A stretch of 64,000 bases of DNA from Angiostrongylus vasorum (GCA_018806985.1 JADANN010000200.1:141001-205000), one strand, 5' to 3'; counted from the first letter of the stretch, positions 10,080 through 22,788 are shown. Numbers and translations are program-made. Notes: generated by a model from the letters alone, not told the origin.

Positions 10080-13000
10080 ATGGTCGCAACATTGGTGATG
10101 TTAATGTGGTAAGTCGATGCTTACTAACTATTCAGAAGATTAATCTATAAAAGATTAAAGATCTCACATTTAGAAGTCTTAACCTCAAAACTCTTTAAGA
10201 TAGGAATGAATATAACAACATTATTGAAGAACAGGAGAAGAGGAGTTTCGTAAAATTTGTCGTTTCATAAGAACTACACCATGTGTTGCTTTCAGTTACG
10301 CGTTCAGTCTACGTGAAAACCACATCAAATGCGAAACAGTGAGAGCTAAGCTTTCTGGTAAGTAGGTGGTATTGGAGCATTAAGTAATCAACCTGCTCAT
10401 AATTGTTCAAGGGTCAGTAGATGGTCGTATGGAATATGGTTATATGATCGTTTGTTCGACGCGGCCGGCTTCGCATTCCTCCAGGGTAGGCAAATTAGTT
10501 TGAGATTTACCTAAGAAAATTGTTAACAAATCGATAATAGATGGCGACTGCTCGCGGTAGAGTTTTGTGAAAGCTCTCGTGAAGCTATCTGGATTGAACC
10601 AGTTCATTCACTTTTATCACCGTCCTGTTGATGGTCGATTGATTCGACATGGTGCCGTTAAGTCTTCCATTTTCCCCCTGTCGCGTGCAAGAGTAGCCCA
10701 GTGGGTTCTGCTCGCTCTAGGGACTCGTCGAGCATCATGTCTTTCTTCTAGGCTTTTCGTCAAGAATTCTGACCATTGAGTCGGTGGTCTTCCTGCAGTG
10801 CGTTTGACATTCCGAGGAATCCAGTCGCTAACGGCTCCTGTCCATTGGTTGTCATTCATACCTATTACGTGTCCGGCCCACCTTATCTTCGACTATTTGG
10901 CGTATAGAACGGAATCTTTGGTTTTTGATCGTTGACGCATGACGGAGCTTCGGATCTCTTCTCTTAGTTGTGTGAAACGGGATACTGCGCGTTCAATAAC
11001 GCTGAGCGGTCTTTTATCCTGCTTACGCAGCGACCAGGTTTCTGACGCATACGTTAAGGCACGGAGTACCGTTGAGTCGAAAAGGTGGGCACGGAGTCAG
11101 GTGTTCCTTGTTCTCTTCACTACATCCTCGTTGCTCTCGAAAGCTCCCCCAGGCTGCTCGTTCCATTCTGCTCAACTCTGGAGCTAAGTCGTTCATCATA
11201 TTGGTTTCCCGACCTAGCTAGACTTAACTGGAGCATTCGGAGATATTCGTTCCGTTGAGCGTTAATAGAGCATACGAAAACAATCCGTTCTTCATGAACA
11301 TCGTTTTTGTGAGTTTTAGTCGAAGACCAATCTTTCTACAGGCTTTATCAAAGTCGGTAAGCATACGTTCTGCTTGGCTAATGTTGGTGTTATAAGGACG
11401 ATGTCATCACCAAAGCCAAGATGGTGTAATTTCCGACCATCGATTTTCACTCCCATGTTGTCCCATTCCAATGTTCGCATGACGTTCTCGAGGGTGGCGG
11501 TGAATAATTTTGGCGAGTTCATTTCGCTTTGCCTAACTCCTCTTCTGAAGTCGTTTTTTAATATCGTTGTAGAATGGTGCTATTTTGGTTGCGAAATTTT
11601 TATATTTCTCATGAAGAATCTTTATATACTGACTAAGGACTCCTTGACTATCAAGGGCTTCCATGACTGCTCCTATCTCAACTGAGTCAAATGCTTTCTT
11701 TAAATCGATGAAAGTGAGACACATCGGTTTCTTGCAGTCTCGAGATAGTTCATTGAGTCTTATCATTGTCTGGTTGCTCCATAGCTGCCCTTATTCCAGT
11801 GTTTGTCAATTCTGTTTGAAACAATACGGATGGAAAGTTTGAAGACGACAGGCAGCCAAACAGATTGACCGATAGTTGCCGATGTCGTGGAGTTCTTCAA
11901 TCTTGAACAAAACCGCGGCACTAGCGATCTTCCATTGAATAGAGACCTTGCATTCAGAAAGGTAACGCGTGAAGAGCTGAGCCAGCGTGTTTATGAAGAC
12001 TGGCGGAGAGTGCTGCAAGTGTTTAGATCTTATTCTTTTCCGACTAAGCGTTATTTGTTCCTTCGCCGACGAAATACCATGTCGGATTTCGAAAGGGAGA
12101 ACCACTGGTACGGCACATCGATCGTCTTTTATTTCATATCAAGGCAGGAGGACGTGGCTATTGAAGAGATCCGAGTGGTAATCGTGAATGATCTTCTTTA
12201 GTGCCTTTCTGGAAGTTGTAACGGTTCTGCCTGGGCGTTGGAGTTCAGTCATCATGGTTTTGTGATGGCCGGTGTTTCGGTGAGCTTTACGGATGCTTCT
12301 GCTATACTCTTCGGTTTAAGTGATCACTGCTGCTCTTGTTTTGTTAAGATCTTTTGTCGCTTGTCTGCATTGTTTTGCAAGTTCGGGCATGCGCCTGCGG
12401 TTGCCTGCACCTCTTGCGATCCGACGATGGCGTGTCAGCTCGAGTGTTTCTGAAGACGGACGTCACTTGGTGACTTTCGAACGTCCAGCTTTTAGCGTTG
12501 AAAAGATTTTGCACTAACGGATTGTATTTCTCCTTGATGTTACCAACAACGCTGTGTTCCCCACAGCCGACTAAAGAGCTGAGCAAATCCCAGTTTATGG
12601 TGGTTTCGGGGCTTCGTTTTTCTGAATTTAGTGACTTTTTCTCCTTTTAGGGAGAAATGGGGAGAAATGGAACCTTGCACAAACGAAGAGATTGTCTAAT
12701 CTCGTGTAAAATTTTGGAAGAACAGCAGCGTCGGTCAGGCAAGTCATTCGATTTACTATGATGTCTTGCATTTCGTACTCATATGTCCAGCATTGAGAAT
12801 AGGCTTTTTACAATGCCAGTTATCACGAATCGTCTTAGCAGTCATGATAAACTTGGATGGCCGCTCATCCTCTTCGTTCCATTCTAATCCTTGAGTTCCA
12901 ATGTAATGTTCTTCAAGGTTATTCTGGGTCCAGTCTTGGCGTTAAAATCTTCGATGATGACCCTTGAAGAATGGATGGTCTTCTCTACAGAACTTCTCCA

Positions 13001-14471
13001 AGTCCATACGGAATGCTTTGATTTCGTCTTAGTTATAGCTTAATGTTGATGCATAGACGACTAAGATTGTCAATACCGGTATTTATCCACATCTTTTCAA
13101 CAGCAGTCGTTCGATTCAGGTTGTTAGCTGTTCGGATGAATCGGTGTTCATGGCCAAACTCGTGTTGACAAGAACACCGACGCAGCCGACTCCTCTACTG
13201 TTGCATGTTCCGTGGAACATCTGTTCCGGTGTCATAGATGGCGTTGAATGGGTGGCGTCTTCTCGTCTCAGCCAGTCCGATAATGTCCCATCTTATCCTT
13301 CTTGCTTGCACGATGAAGTCTTCCGTCGAGGACTCAAATGCAAGTGTGAGTACATTGCAGGTGCGGATCGTCACCTTAGTCCATGGCAATTTAGGCGGTG
13401 TAGAATGGAGCCTAAATTTTTAGAGCCTTCCCATACTCCTGCTACTCAACGCTGCCGTATCGGAGGCTCTTTTCGGAATCAAGGAAACGAGGCCCGTTTA
13501 TATTACTGTGTTTAGCGTTTGATACCCTCGTATAGCGTGCTGAGTTCTGAAAGTAGGGTCCGGAGGTAACTTGCTAATCTCTGTTAGAGTAGATGGGGAG
13601 CTCATTCGTTGGAGGCAACTCTTAACCGTCTCCTATATACGCTCCCGTATTGCAGGTTCTGAGCCGCGGCAAAAGCGAGAACACACGCACGCATGCATGA
13701 ATACCTACTCGAAGGTATGCGCCAAATCGGCGTAACCCATCAGGGAGTCCATCCCCTGGATTCATCTAGGTCTCAGGGAAACAAGGGTCGCTTTTGACTC
13801 GCGTTTAACCGCCTATCCACCACCTGGGAGCACGCCACATTGCCTCGCTACTAATTGGCAAGAAGGAAATGAGGGAGATCCGTGGACACGTTCATTACTC
13901 AACGGAATTCATAAACAGATCCAAATCTCCACCAGCACAGAAACCCAAGCGTAATCCGAAAACGTTTGTGGATAGTATGAATCGAATGGGAGAAGTTGTG
14001 GGATTCGAACAATATATGAGGTGAAAAACATATAAATAAAGAACAAATAAATAAATATTGTTATGAAAACTGGAGTACATTATTTATTGCATGAGGGGAC
14101 GCTTACATAGCATGTAAATGATGTCGAAAAAATTCGAGAACAAATGGATTGAAATACAGTGAAAGTCTGTGATAACCATGTTTATACATTTATTGCCCTC
14201 TATTGCCTTATTCTTCACTTTCACCAAATAAAACAGTAGTGTAAACACATCCAGGAAAAGTTATGATCACTGCCACCCACTGCTGCTCCGGGATTGAAAC
14301 GGATTAAGCTGGCCAACACATGATATAATGTTCTATCTTCCTTTTTTTCCAGAAATAGTTATCATTTCTTTTTACGATACTAAACACCGTCGACAATCCA
14401 AGCGTCTAGTTGCTGTACTTTCACACCTTGAGAACCCAGTGATGAATGAACTAGGTTTCTTTCTAAAATAA
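10080..14471 (+). CDS. Small three-exon gene hosting an RTE element in intron 2
   Basis: Exon 1 10080-10108 starts with ATG and encodes a short hydrophobic leader (MVATLVMLM). Its donor is GTAAGT. Exon 2 10296-10357 follows TTGCTTTCAG and ends at GTAAGT (YAFSLRENHIKCETVRAKLS). Exon 3 14353-14471 follows TTTTTTTCCAG and reads EIVIISFYDTKHRRQSKR..HLENPVMNELGFFLK before a TAA. All three phases agree (2/1, then 1/2), which is unlikely by chance, giving a product of about 71 residues. I do not recognise the family; the leader suggests a secreted or membrane-targeted product. The second intron (about 4 kb) contains a complete RTE LINE in the opposite orientation. Alternative or additional exons between 10358 and 10560 are possible. 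Confidence is for the gene being real, not for function. Confidence 0.55.
10560..13880 (-). mobile_element. RTE-type non-LTR retrotransposon, defective
   Basis: Minus-strand reading frames appear in the expected order for an RTE LINE. An apurinic-type endonuclease start is at 13389-13195 (IRTCNVLTLA, DIIGLAETRRRHPFNA). The RT palm is at 11766-11533 (LTFIDLKKAFDSVE) and its catalytic box at 11522-11316 reads GFGDDIVLITP, where the usual box is FADD. A C-terminal segment is at 10859-10617 (KRTAGRPPTQWSEF, HWATLARDR). Intervening parts are in shifted frames, so ORF2 carries several frameshifts and is not functional. The stretch 13560-13880 is GC-richer and looks like the 5' UTR. The length of about 3.3 kb is normal for RTE. 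No obvious target-site duplication could be identified by eye. Confidence 0.9.
13881..14352. other. Intronic sequence, possible SINE-2 scrap
   Basis: About 13950-14010 (ACGTTTGTGGATAG..ATCGAATGGGAGAAG) weakly resembles the SINE-2 body. Nothing else is recognised before the exon at 14353. Confidence 0.3.
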
Positions 14472-14735
14472 GAAAATTAAAGATATGTTGTGCATGGCAC
14501 TTGTACTTGTTAAATATATTCCGACTTCGTATCCTATTCTTCGCTTAAAAAACCGCCTAACCTACAGCGGCAAAATTGTTGAGCGTTCTTCTTCTTTCAC
14601 GTTAAAGAAGAACACAGCTTAATATTCTGCAGTATTGTCTATTTATTCCATATTTCACTCGATTTTTTCACAATTAACTTGGTTTATTTTGCCATAGAAA
14701 TTGTACGTGTTACCGAAAGAGCGAATCCAGTAGTA

Positions 14736-15016
14736 AAAAGGATTAAAAAGCTCTCGGCGTTAATCAATCCCTGCGGGATGCGCCGTTCATTCGACTTCAT
14801 TAAGTATTGTTGGAGGTGATTGAATGCATATCTGGCCTTTACAATGACTTGCGATGGCCTACCGATGTATCGAACCAGTGCTGCTATCCTCCCAGACAAG
14901 TCTGGTACCAATTTGAGGACTCTGGAGGGATGGAGAGCTTGGTGGCCCACGGGAGCGGGGATCGATCCCATGCGTGTGTTGCAGGACGCTTCCGACCCCT
15001 GCGCCACACGCGCCCT
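14736..15016 (-). repeat. SINE-1, near full length
   Basis: Minus strand begins GGGCGCGTGTGGCGCAGGGG and contains B-box-like GGGATCGATCCCC. It ends TGATTAACGCCGAGAGC. It lies about 270 bp downstream of the stop of the small gene at 10080-14471. Confidence 0.9.
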
Positions 15017-15339
15017 TAATCCAATAGTGGGTTGGATATTGTTGGGAGTGGTTAAATGCACACACGGATGTCTAAATGGGAGTTTCCTCTTCGATTCCTT
15101 TTTTTTTGCCCTCAATGATTAAGTTGCGTCAATAACTTCTTCAGTAGGATTATTGTATGGCTATTATGCCGTTTCGGCACTGGTTTTACGATGATTTTTG
15201 GCTTATTTCCGTATTATTCTTGGGGGCATAAGAGAGGAGACATTCTAAAGGATGCATATGGAGAGTTACTATAAGACCTTAGCTATGAACTGGCATGTAG
15301 TCCAGAGAAATTTAGGACCTTAAGAAATTCACAAACATC

Positions 15340-15565
15340 GTTTACCACATATCAGCACCAGGTTCCACCACTCTCATGGTATTCCACAAAGGCCAGCGAC
15401 TGCCTGTGATGGTGAGGACATGGGGCAGAGTTTGGGCAGGATGACCCTGGGCCTCCAGGGAACCCGAATGGCTTGACCAGCAAAACTCCGCAGAAACGGA
15501 GATTATGCTGGGATCTGCACAACCAGTGAAGACGGCGCTTTCCAAGTATCCAAGTGAGGAACTAT
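15340..15565 (-). repeat. RepA copy, truncated
   Basis: Reverse complement of the RepA half containing the AAGTATCCAAG end, GGGAACCCGAATGGCTTGACC and TGTGATGGTGAGGACATGGG. The half carrying GGTAAACCGTTAGGAGG is absent. Confidence 0.7.
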
Positions 15566-15855
15566 CCATTTACCATATTAATATAAATCTGGATGCTTTC
15601 ATTTCTTTTTCTTTCGATGACTCCTTTTTTCTCTTTAGACGAAGGTGGTAGTACGACATTTTCGCTTTTCAAATAGAACGGGAGCCATTCAGATATAGCG
15701 CTATATTACGGATTAAGTGAAGCCAAACCATATTAAAGTCTGGTAATTTTCTATATATTATCCTCATTCCAAAAAAGAGAAGGAAGAAAGTAGAATTTTT
15801 ATTACTGAGACATAACGCAAACGAAAACACACAAGTGCCTTTCGTACTTGACATT

Positions 15856-18800
15856 AATCGTGAAAATCTCTTAACGAACTTTAAGAAGTCAACGGAATAG
15901 CAAAATATTCAAAAAACCTTCCTTTTTCACAGAAATTCAAGTGTCATGTGGGGAAATGAAAACTGCGTGGGGAAAGGGAAATCACTAATTCAGCAGCGGA
16001 CACCCGCGAAATCGCAGATTATTGATTAATTATCACGATATAGTGAACAGAACTAAACGAGTCCTACATTAACTGAAAGGTTAAGAGAGACTTAAAAATC
16101 GTTCGAGAAAATCGTGTTGGACTAGGCAAAGTCTCAAAGATTTTCAAGGTAGCCGTGTTACGGAATTCCCAAGTTGTCACCAGAGCCAGTCGCCGACGAT
16201 TATGCTAGCAACAGAGGGCTTCAATCGAACGATATAAGTTGTTTTTAATGTGGCATTGTCTCACAACGATGGATCAGGTTTAGTTCGCTTATTAAAAGCT
16301 ACTGTTAAATTACTCCACAGCCTCGAAGACCGTGCTGGACAGACGAATCCCTATCGCACACAGCAGTTCAGGACATGAATCTGCCCAGGCTATGTGACAC
16401 AGGATTTATTTTGGATGAAGGTATATAAGAAAATAAAACTTGAAAGTTTCAAAAAAATTTCATTGAGCGCTGGTGAGAGTTTACGTGAAAAATAACCTTA
16501 TTTACATAATGAAAAGTATACTCGCCCATCCAGCCAGATATTGCTTAGTCAGCAGATCCAAAACGTAGCGGAGATTTTTATTCTTCATTATCAGCGGTTA
16601 TAAGAAATAATTTTTGAAGAGGATATGAAAAGAGGACAGGAACAATGTGCTGGGAACTGTTCAGCGTATTCATTGGATGGACAAGACGTTTTTTATAAAA
16701 CGAAGAAAAAGTGGAAGAAAGTTGGCAAAGTGTCCGATGATGATCATATCATTCGTTACCTACTCGCGTTAACTGATAATGCTAGCTGTAATCCTGAGCT
16801 GAAGGTTGATATCATGGTGACCTGGGTTGGTTATTTGATGGGTTTCTTCTAACCTCTGCGAGATTTCCACCTGTGAGATAAATATTTAAGAGCGAGATCT
16901 CATTTTTAACTACAGCATTAATCATTGTTATAAAATTCGTCGTTGTTTAGTTGGTTTCAAATTGGTTGACGCTGCGAAGTCTTTTGTGAAAGTTCAATAA
17001 CTGCCAAAGAGCTCTCCAGACCACTTCTTTTAAAGCATCTCTTAACAGTCGTGCTTATTTCGATGAATGCAAAGGAAGCACTATGGAAGAAGGAAGTCTT
17101 ATTTAAGCTTGAAAGATTGTTCTGCGCGTAGCTCTTCTCCTAGTGCTAAAACGAGTCACTGCTGTTTCGCAGTCATTGGAAAAGGCTAACTGCTCTATGG
17201 ACAGAAATGAGGATTGTATAAATTCACGAAAAATATTCCTGATTTCTCACAGGGTTTCTGTTGATAAATACATCAGCGAGAAGAGCAGATCGATTCGTTA
17301 GGTCTGTGCTCGCAAGGAAGAATACCTAAGTGGAAGGCTTGAAGTCGACAAAGTACTCCTCTAGGTACACACAGGGAACCAAGATGCAAAGGTGGTGATT
17401 TCGAGGTGACAGTCATGATTCTAGCGCAGGAATCAGAAACGTCAACACACAAAACTCTTAAGAGATTTTGGACAAACGCTTAACAATCCAAAAATATGAA
17501 TTGGAAGACCGAATGCCTCACTATAATATAAGATATGGAGACCTAACTGAGAATAATTTTCTGATGCTGGTGAGTTTCCTTCATCAAACTACATGAACAA
17601 CACAGCTGGTGGGCTCACTCGTTACAAAACAAAAACCAGTAAATACTCTTTAACAGAGCAAAAGTTTTATTATACATCAGATTTTCATTAGGACTATAGA
17701 ATTTGTTAGACAAGGCCCCCTCAAAGCGCAGTGGTTAGTGACGTCTTCAATCAGTAAGCAAAAACGCTACCTCAAACCCCGTCGCAACGTTCTCATTCAT
17801 TCCACGTGGAAACGACTCAGTCCGGCTATCTCCAAAATTGGAAGAAAAAATTGACCCGACTAGCATTCTACAAAATTCACAAAGAAGCCGAGATCTTCAG
17901 ACAACAGCTGAAAGAACACGCAAAATGTTCGAACTACCACTGTGGACGACGAGGAAAAACAATCGAACGCAAGAAGTGCTGGGATCCGTGCAGTAGATGT
18001 GGTCACGGGTCATGTAAAATAGTAAAAATAAAAAAAATGAGGATAGGGGCTATATAACGATGATCCTACGTTCTAGTGAAGCCACAGTGAAACTCAGCCG
18101 TCGAGCCCCAAAAATACGTGTTATCAACCTGCTGTCGCCTGACCGAAGAGAAGTCATAAAATAGTACATGGACCTATTTTGTTCACCTTGGCTAGAATTG
18201 CGTAAGTATAAAAAAAGCCAAAAAGCAATAAAGTCTTTAGCAAACGCTGTTTTGTAGCGAGGTGGTGTTCTTAAGAAGGATAGATATGAAAGTGCAGTGA
18301 CTCTTTCATCGACGAGATTTTCCCAAAGCAACATTAATTAATCACATGGATGATTAGTAGCATTTCTTCGCTTCATTATTACAGTACCTTACTGCTTGTT
18401 GTTACTCGAATGTCAGACAACAATAGCCTTTGACCACAAATGCAACGACTACTTGTTGGAATACCAGAGGAGCACACCGCCGGTACGAAACGAGGGTGCA
18501 ATGGTTTTGTAATACTACTGACTGTATAAGAATCGTTGTTTGCAGTAAAGGTTTCCGTTTCCGCTCACACTTTTAGATAACTTTCACTGGTTGACACTAC
18601 TATCGCCTATAGTACCTAATATCTACCGAATAGAGCTAAATATCAAAATCTCTATTCCATTCTAGTGCATGCCGCAGTTGTTCAATGAGCTGTTCTCCTT
18701 GAAGAGACACGAATGGTACCACGCTCTTCTTTTCGATCTCTTTTATTTTTTACTGCTTTTTTTCAGCGAGACAGCACCAGCAGTTAGCCGGGTCACCTTG

Positions 18801-19267
18801 GAGGAAAGATAGGTATATCTAGGGTTAGCTAATAAGCCGGTTGTCTCTATCGAAGTGCTCATACTTTTATTTGGCCTAAAATCTTTGCTACGCATTGCAA
18901 CAAAAAGTGAAATTTCAACTGGAAGAACTTTAAGGTTATATCTAGGTGTAAATAAGATCATGTATGTAATAATTTTCCACGATTAAGCCGTTATGAGATG
19001 CAACGCTGGGACGACAGCTGTTATGAAGCGAATACGATCAAAAAGTGCATAATTAGCGTGATTTGTAATAAATCCCAAGATCCGCTTCCGATTAACCTCG
19101 AGATTAATCAATAATTTACTGTTTTCCTTCAATGAGCAAACCCGTAATTTAGCGCCATCCCTCAAACTGATTCTACGACCTGACTCAGGCACATTCCTCG
19201 TCCATGCAAGACTGTGTAGCTGGTTCCCGGAAAATAACTGGAAGAATTGGGAAGAACAGAACGGTGA
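15856..19267 (+). repeat. Arm I of a large inverted duplication, PLE-related
   Basis: Aligns in reverse complement with 27175-29555 over its whole length (CGTGAAAATCTCTTAA at one edge, GAAGAACAGAACGGTGAA at the other), with indels and substitutions of a few percent. On the plus strand at about 17150-17540 a broken frame (EDCINS..IFLIS, GGDFEVTVMILAQES) matches the PLE GIY-YIG endonuclease region at 25192-25626. On the minus strand at 18760-19267 the phrase EVNRKRILGF matches the PLE pseudo-LTR block seen near 22950 and 56000 (EVNR.SILG). A 75-codon frame at 16625-16852 (plus) is conserved in both arms but shifted by indels in the other; its product is unknown. Arm I contains about 1.04 kb (17708-18752) missing from arm II. 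Confidence 0.8.
17708..18040 (+). repeat. SINE-2 copy inside arm I
   Basis: Starts near CAAAGCGCAGTGGTTAGTG (tRNA-like A box) and shares with the copies at 32125, 56548 and 60522 the blocks CAGCTGAAAGAACACGC, CTGTGGACGACGAGG and ATCGAACGCAAGAAGTGCTG, ending GTAAAATAGTAAAAATAAAAA. The plus-strand frame across it is repeat-derived. The remaining 0.7 kb of the arm-specific segment (18041-18752) has no recognised content. Confidence 0.65.
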
Positions 19268-19650
19268 ATTACAACCACAAGATTGCTGAGATATTTGGAA
19301 AACTCCGGACCGTAGGTGTTTGCGGTGAGGAACGAACGCGCTGTTGTCCTTTCCGGGGAGTAACGCGTTCACCACCACACCATGCGGGTGCTTCGTTTCG
19401 CCTGTCTCTCAGCTAGTTCTACTGATCAGCAAAAATTGTTTGATGGCAAAAAGATCAATAGAAGTAGCTGAGAGACAGGCCAAAACGATGGACCCGCATG
19501 GTGTGGTGGTGAGCGCGTTACTCCCCGGAAAGGATAATAGCGCGTTCGTTCCCACGCAGACACCTGCGGTCCGGAGTTTTGCAAATATCTCAGCATCATT
19601 AAACGTTATATTTCGCAACGCATACCCTGCCATTAAAAAAAGAGTAGGCA
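19268..19650. repeat. FB1 inverted pair
   Basis: Left arm 19280-19420 and right arm 19460-19610 are reverse complements (AACGAACGCGCTGTTGTCCTTTCCGGGGAGTAACGCG against CGCGTTACTCCCCGGAAAGGATAATAGCGCGTTCG, in blocks), separated by a short spacer with ATCAGCAAAAATTG and GATGGCAAAAAGATC. The right tail ends TACCCTGCCATTAAAAAAAG. It could form a long hairpin. Confidence 0.85.
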
Positions 19651-19664
19651 GTAAATAATAAGTC

Positions 19665-19750
19665 AAAATTCTAATATCGAAATTATTACGGATGTTAGAG
19701 GAATGAGGTTGCAGTTTAGCAGTGCATAATACTACGTCGAAGCTTGAACT
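19665..19750 (+). mobile_element. PLE fragment (RT/endonuclease linker)
   Basis: ATATCGAAATTATTACGGATG..GGTTGCAGTTTAGCAGTGCATAA is the reverse complement of 25605-25680, the segment just before the PLE GIY-YIG domain. Only about 85 bp are kept. Confidence 0.7.
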
Positions 19751-20149
19751 AATGTACAACGCGGCCAAAAAGTGCTAATCTGGCCATTAAACGGAAGCTG
19801 AATCTGAGCCGAGAAAACGAGGAGAGAAGGGAAGAGTGAGGAAGAGAGAGAACCTTATGCAGAAGCGAACATCATTTGAGTTTATCTTCGATGATTCCGA
19901 CAACTATACGGAATAATTCTATATCATACCGTGACTTGATATAACTTCGGCACGTAAGTGTAGGTCTTGATGTACCCCTGCTATGCATTCGCTCACCTCT
20001 ACGATGCTCAATGGAGCCGAGTGTGTACCGCTTCGCTGAAGGATTGATCAACACCGAATAAATTATCTTTTTTATGGTTCATAAGAAATAGATTTCGCGA
20101 TTCATCAGCCGAATAGATCCGCTTTGTTGTAGGATCGTAGAAATTTGGA

Positions 20150-20405
20150 GATTTGGCTTTTTTCAGACATGCAAAATTACCACGAACAGAATAGATTCGT
20201 TGTAGAAATGCGATACATGTCAGCTAATGAGGCAACCCACATACTAAAAGTTTATATAGATTACTCGAACTCATTCTCATTCATTTCGTTGCGCCTGCCA
20301 CATCGTTTACCATGGGTTGATCCTAATGACACGAATTTCTCTCGGCCTGACCGAATCATAAGCGCAATGAACAACTTCGCTAGGATCTACAATTGCACTT
20401 TATGA
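20150..20405 (+). pseudogene. Helitron helicase-like fragment
   Basis: A frame ending at TGA at 20405 reads FVVEMRYMSANEATHILKVY..SFISLRLPHRLPWV, which follows the Helitron pattern of a YIS.EA..RI motif followed by a hydrophobic L.VHLP segment. Codons before and after are not continuous with other Helitron domains. A second stretch at about 22140-22290 (KHEKRFFSLVVLYYKDFLKS) loosely resembles the ERFYLRLLL block further downstream in such proteins, in the same orientation, so a decayed 2-kb Helitron is possible. Confidence 0.5.
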
Positions 20406-22516
20406 GGTCTCAGTCGGGATTTCACGAGAACCACCCAGTGAGCACTCAGTACGTCAGTGAGCAGATGCGATGTGCCTACAAACTGTACAAAAAATCAAGT
20501 AGGAACCTAGAAATCTGCAGGAAATGTAAGAATTGCTAAGATCTCCACATTAACCGCAGGTCGACCATTTACGATAAGTAACCAAACGTCTAAGCGCGAA
20601 TAGCAGTATCTGGCTTATCTTAACCGATTTCATCCGAAAATATCTCTGTATTGGAGAGATGCGTTAAGAATTCTGAAAGCTGAGAAAAAAGCGTAGAAAA
20701 AAGCCCAAAAAATTCGACTGGCTATTCAAGCTTGCATTTGAAATAATTTAGTGGATTTGAGTACAAACGGCAGAGTTGAATTCGATTTCACGAGTGAGCG
20801 ACATTGTACGATGTCGAATTTGAAGAATTTTTCTTGTGTCTCACTAATTTATCTGCACTCTAACAACCAGAGACAGGAGCAACTGATAATATTATCCGGG
20901 AAATCGGTAGCTAATTGGTAGAGGCCATCTTGTGGATAGATCGATCCCTGAATGAATTCAGAATACTCCTTCACCCTACTTCTGCTCCCTGACTCAATCT
21001 ATTGAAATCTACAAAATAAGACGCATATTGCCTAAAATTTTTCTATTCCGCTATTTGTGAATTTGGGTGTTCTTAAGAGCCTTTCGAGGAAGTAACAATA
21101 TTGGAAAAACACGTATTAGAAACTATTTTGTAATGGCCGATTAAAGAACGTCAATCTAGAAAAAATGTGTGAAACTCGTGGAATTTCCAAGTTTGATCGT
21201 CAGATATCCCTGTAATCTAGAACGATTGCTTCGAACCATTCCTAGAAAATAAACCTCATTTTAGCAAGAGAGCTTGGAAGATGTCTTTCGAAATTTGAGC
21301 AGCACTTGCAGCTTCTAGCACTAATGTGCAACGCAGATCTGCGAACCCCATTTTCAGTTCCGGATCACGATCCGGGAGAATAAGATTGTATAACGAAGCA
21401 CGGAGAGGCTGGTCACGTAATAAAAAAAAATCAGAGGAAACACGGTCAAAAAGAACAGTGGAGTGAACTTGAACGGATTGTAAGCGTCTTCCTGGAAGAC
21501 CAATCAAACTGTGGCCAGACTGGTATGCGGCTGACCTCAACCATTTGCATTCACAAATGGGAACGGTTTTAGGATTACGTAATGGGCCTTGAAGAAGTCA
21601 CCATGTTCGAAGCAGACCACCATTATGGAAGACACGAGGAAGAAGCGGGCGGAAATTATGGTGGGTCTCGCACGACAAGGGAAAACCGGCCATCCCAGTA
21701 CGTAGCTAATCCACACTTTTTCATTTATGTGGGAATTTGGTAATTAATGAGGAATATTAAGTCTCGTAGTTCCTCGTTTAACTTTATTATTGAATTGACA
21801 ATTTCTTGCTTCTCACGCGCTTTTGGTTCCACACATCACATTAGAATTGCTGGGAAATAAAAGTTTTCCCTAATTTCTGTCATTCCAATGTCCAACGGGT
21901 TTTTTTTTGAAAAGGTTTCAAGAAGCCTGTAAACAATGTTATCCTACCTGACAACAGTCCAAGTTTCAAATCCGTCTTTTTACTAAGAAGATGTTCTTGG
22001 ATCCTAATGTTGAAACACTGTTCTTCCTCGTCAGAAGAGGTCGGCAATTAGGTGGGCTTCTTAAGAAGAGAAACAAAAAAAAAGCCGGTACACGAAAATA
22101 CTGTTTGGTCGTACCATATGAAACTCGAGAAAGTTGTTGACGATAACGGTAGAACGAAAAAGATGAGAAGGAGTATAAAGGCGGAAATTGACTTTATTCC
22201 GAAGCATGAAAAGCGCTTCTTTTCCCTTGTGGTATTATATTATAAAGACTTTTTAAAAAGCAAAGATATGACTCTAGAGATTTGTCAAAAGCGAAACATA
22301 GAAACAAGATGTGGTACGGTAAGTTAATGTTTTCCCTAAGCCCATCCATTAAGTGTGGCGTGCTAATATTTAATGATAATCGAAAAAAAACCTACATTTC
22401 AATAAGAAGAATGAAGAAAAAAATGTGCTAATCGAATAGAGAATGCATAGTTGCGTGGACTTTATTATATTAGGGATATGGGACAAATAGGGAGTGATAA
22501 CAGAATGAAGTTAGCT
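20406..22516. other. Low-information stretch, tRNA-like motif at about 20905
   Basis: GGTAGCTAATTGGTAGAGG..GATCGATCCC at 20903-20950 resembles tRNA A and B boxes without a foldable tRNA around it, so it is probably another SINE head. A minus-strand frame at 21256-21540 has no splice support and no recognised family. Confidence 0.35.
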
Positions 22517-22788
22517 CTAAAGCTCTCGGCGTTGATCAATCCCTGCGGGATGCGCCGTTCATTCGACTTCATTAAGTATTGTTGGAGGTGATTGAATGCA
22601 TATCTGGCCTTTACAATGACTCGCGGTGGCCTACCGATGTATCAAGCCAGTGCTACTCTCCTTCCAGACAAGTTTGGTACCAATTTGCCGACCCCGGAGG
22701 GATGGAAGGCTTGGTGGGCCATGGGTGCGGGATCGATTCCACGTGTGTGTCGCACTGGCGCCTCCAACCACTGCGCCACATGCGCCCT
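22517..22788 (-). repeat. SINE-1, near full length
   Basis: One of the best-preserved copies: head GGGCGCATGTGGCGCAGTGG, B-box-like TGGAATCGATCCCG, body GGTACCAAACTTGTCTGGAAG and tail TGATCAACGCCGAGAGC. Confidence 0.9.

Noticed and set aside
10617..12586. Plus-strand open frames of 65-104 codons across the RTE
   Set aside because: They are shadows of the minus-strand RTE coding sequence.
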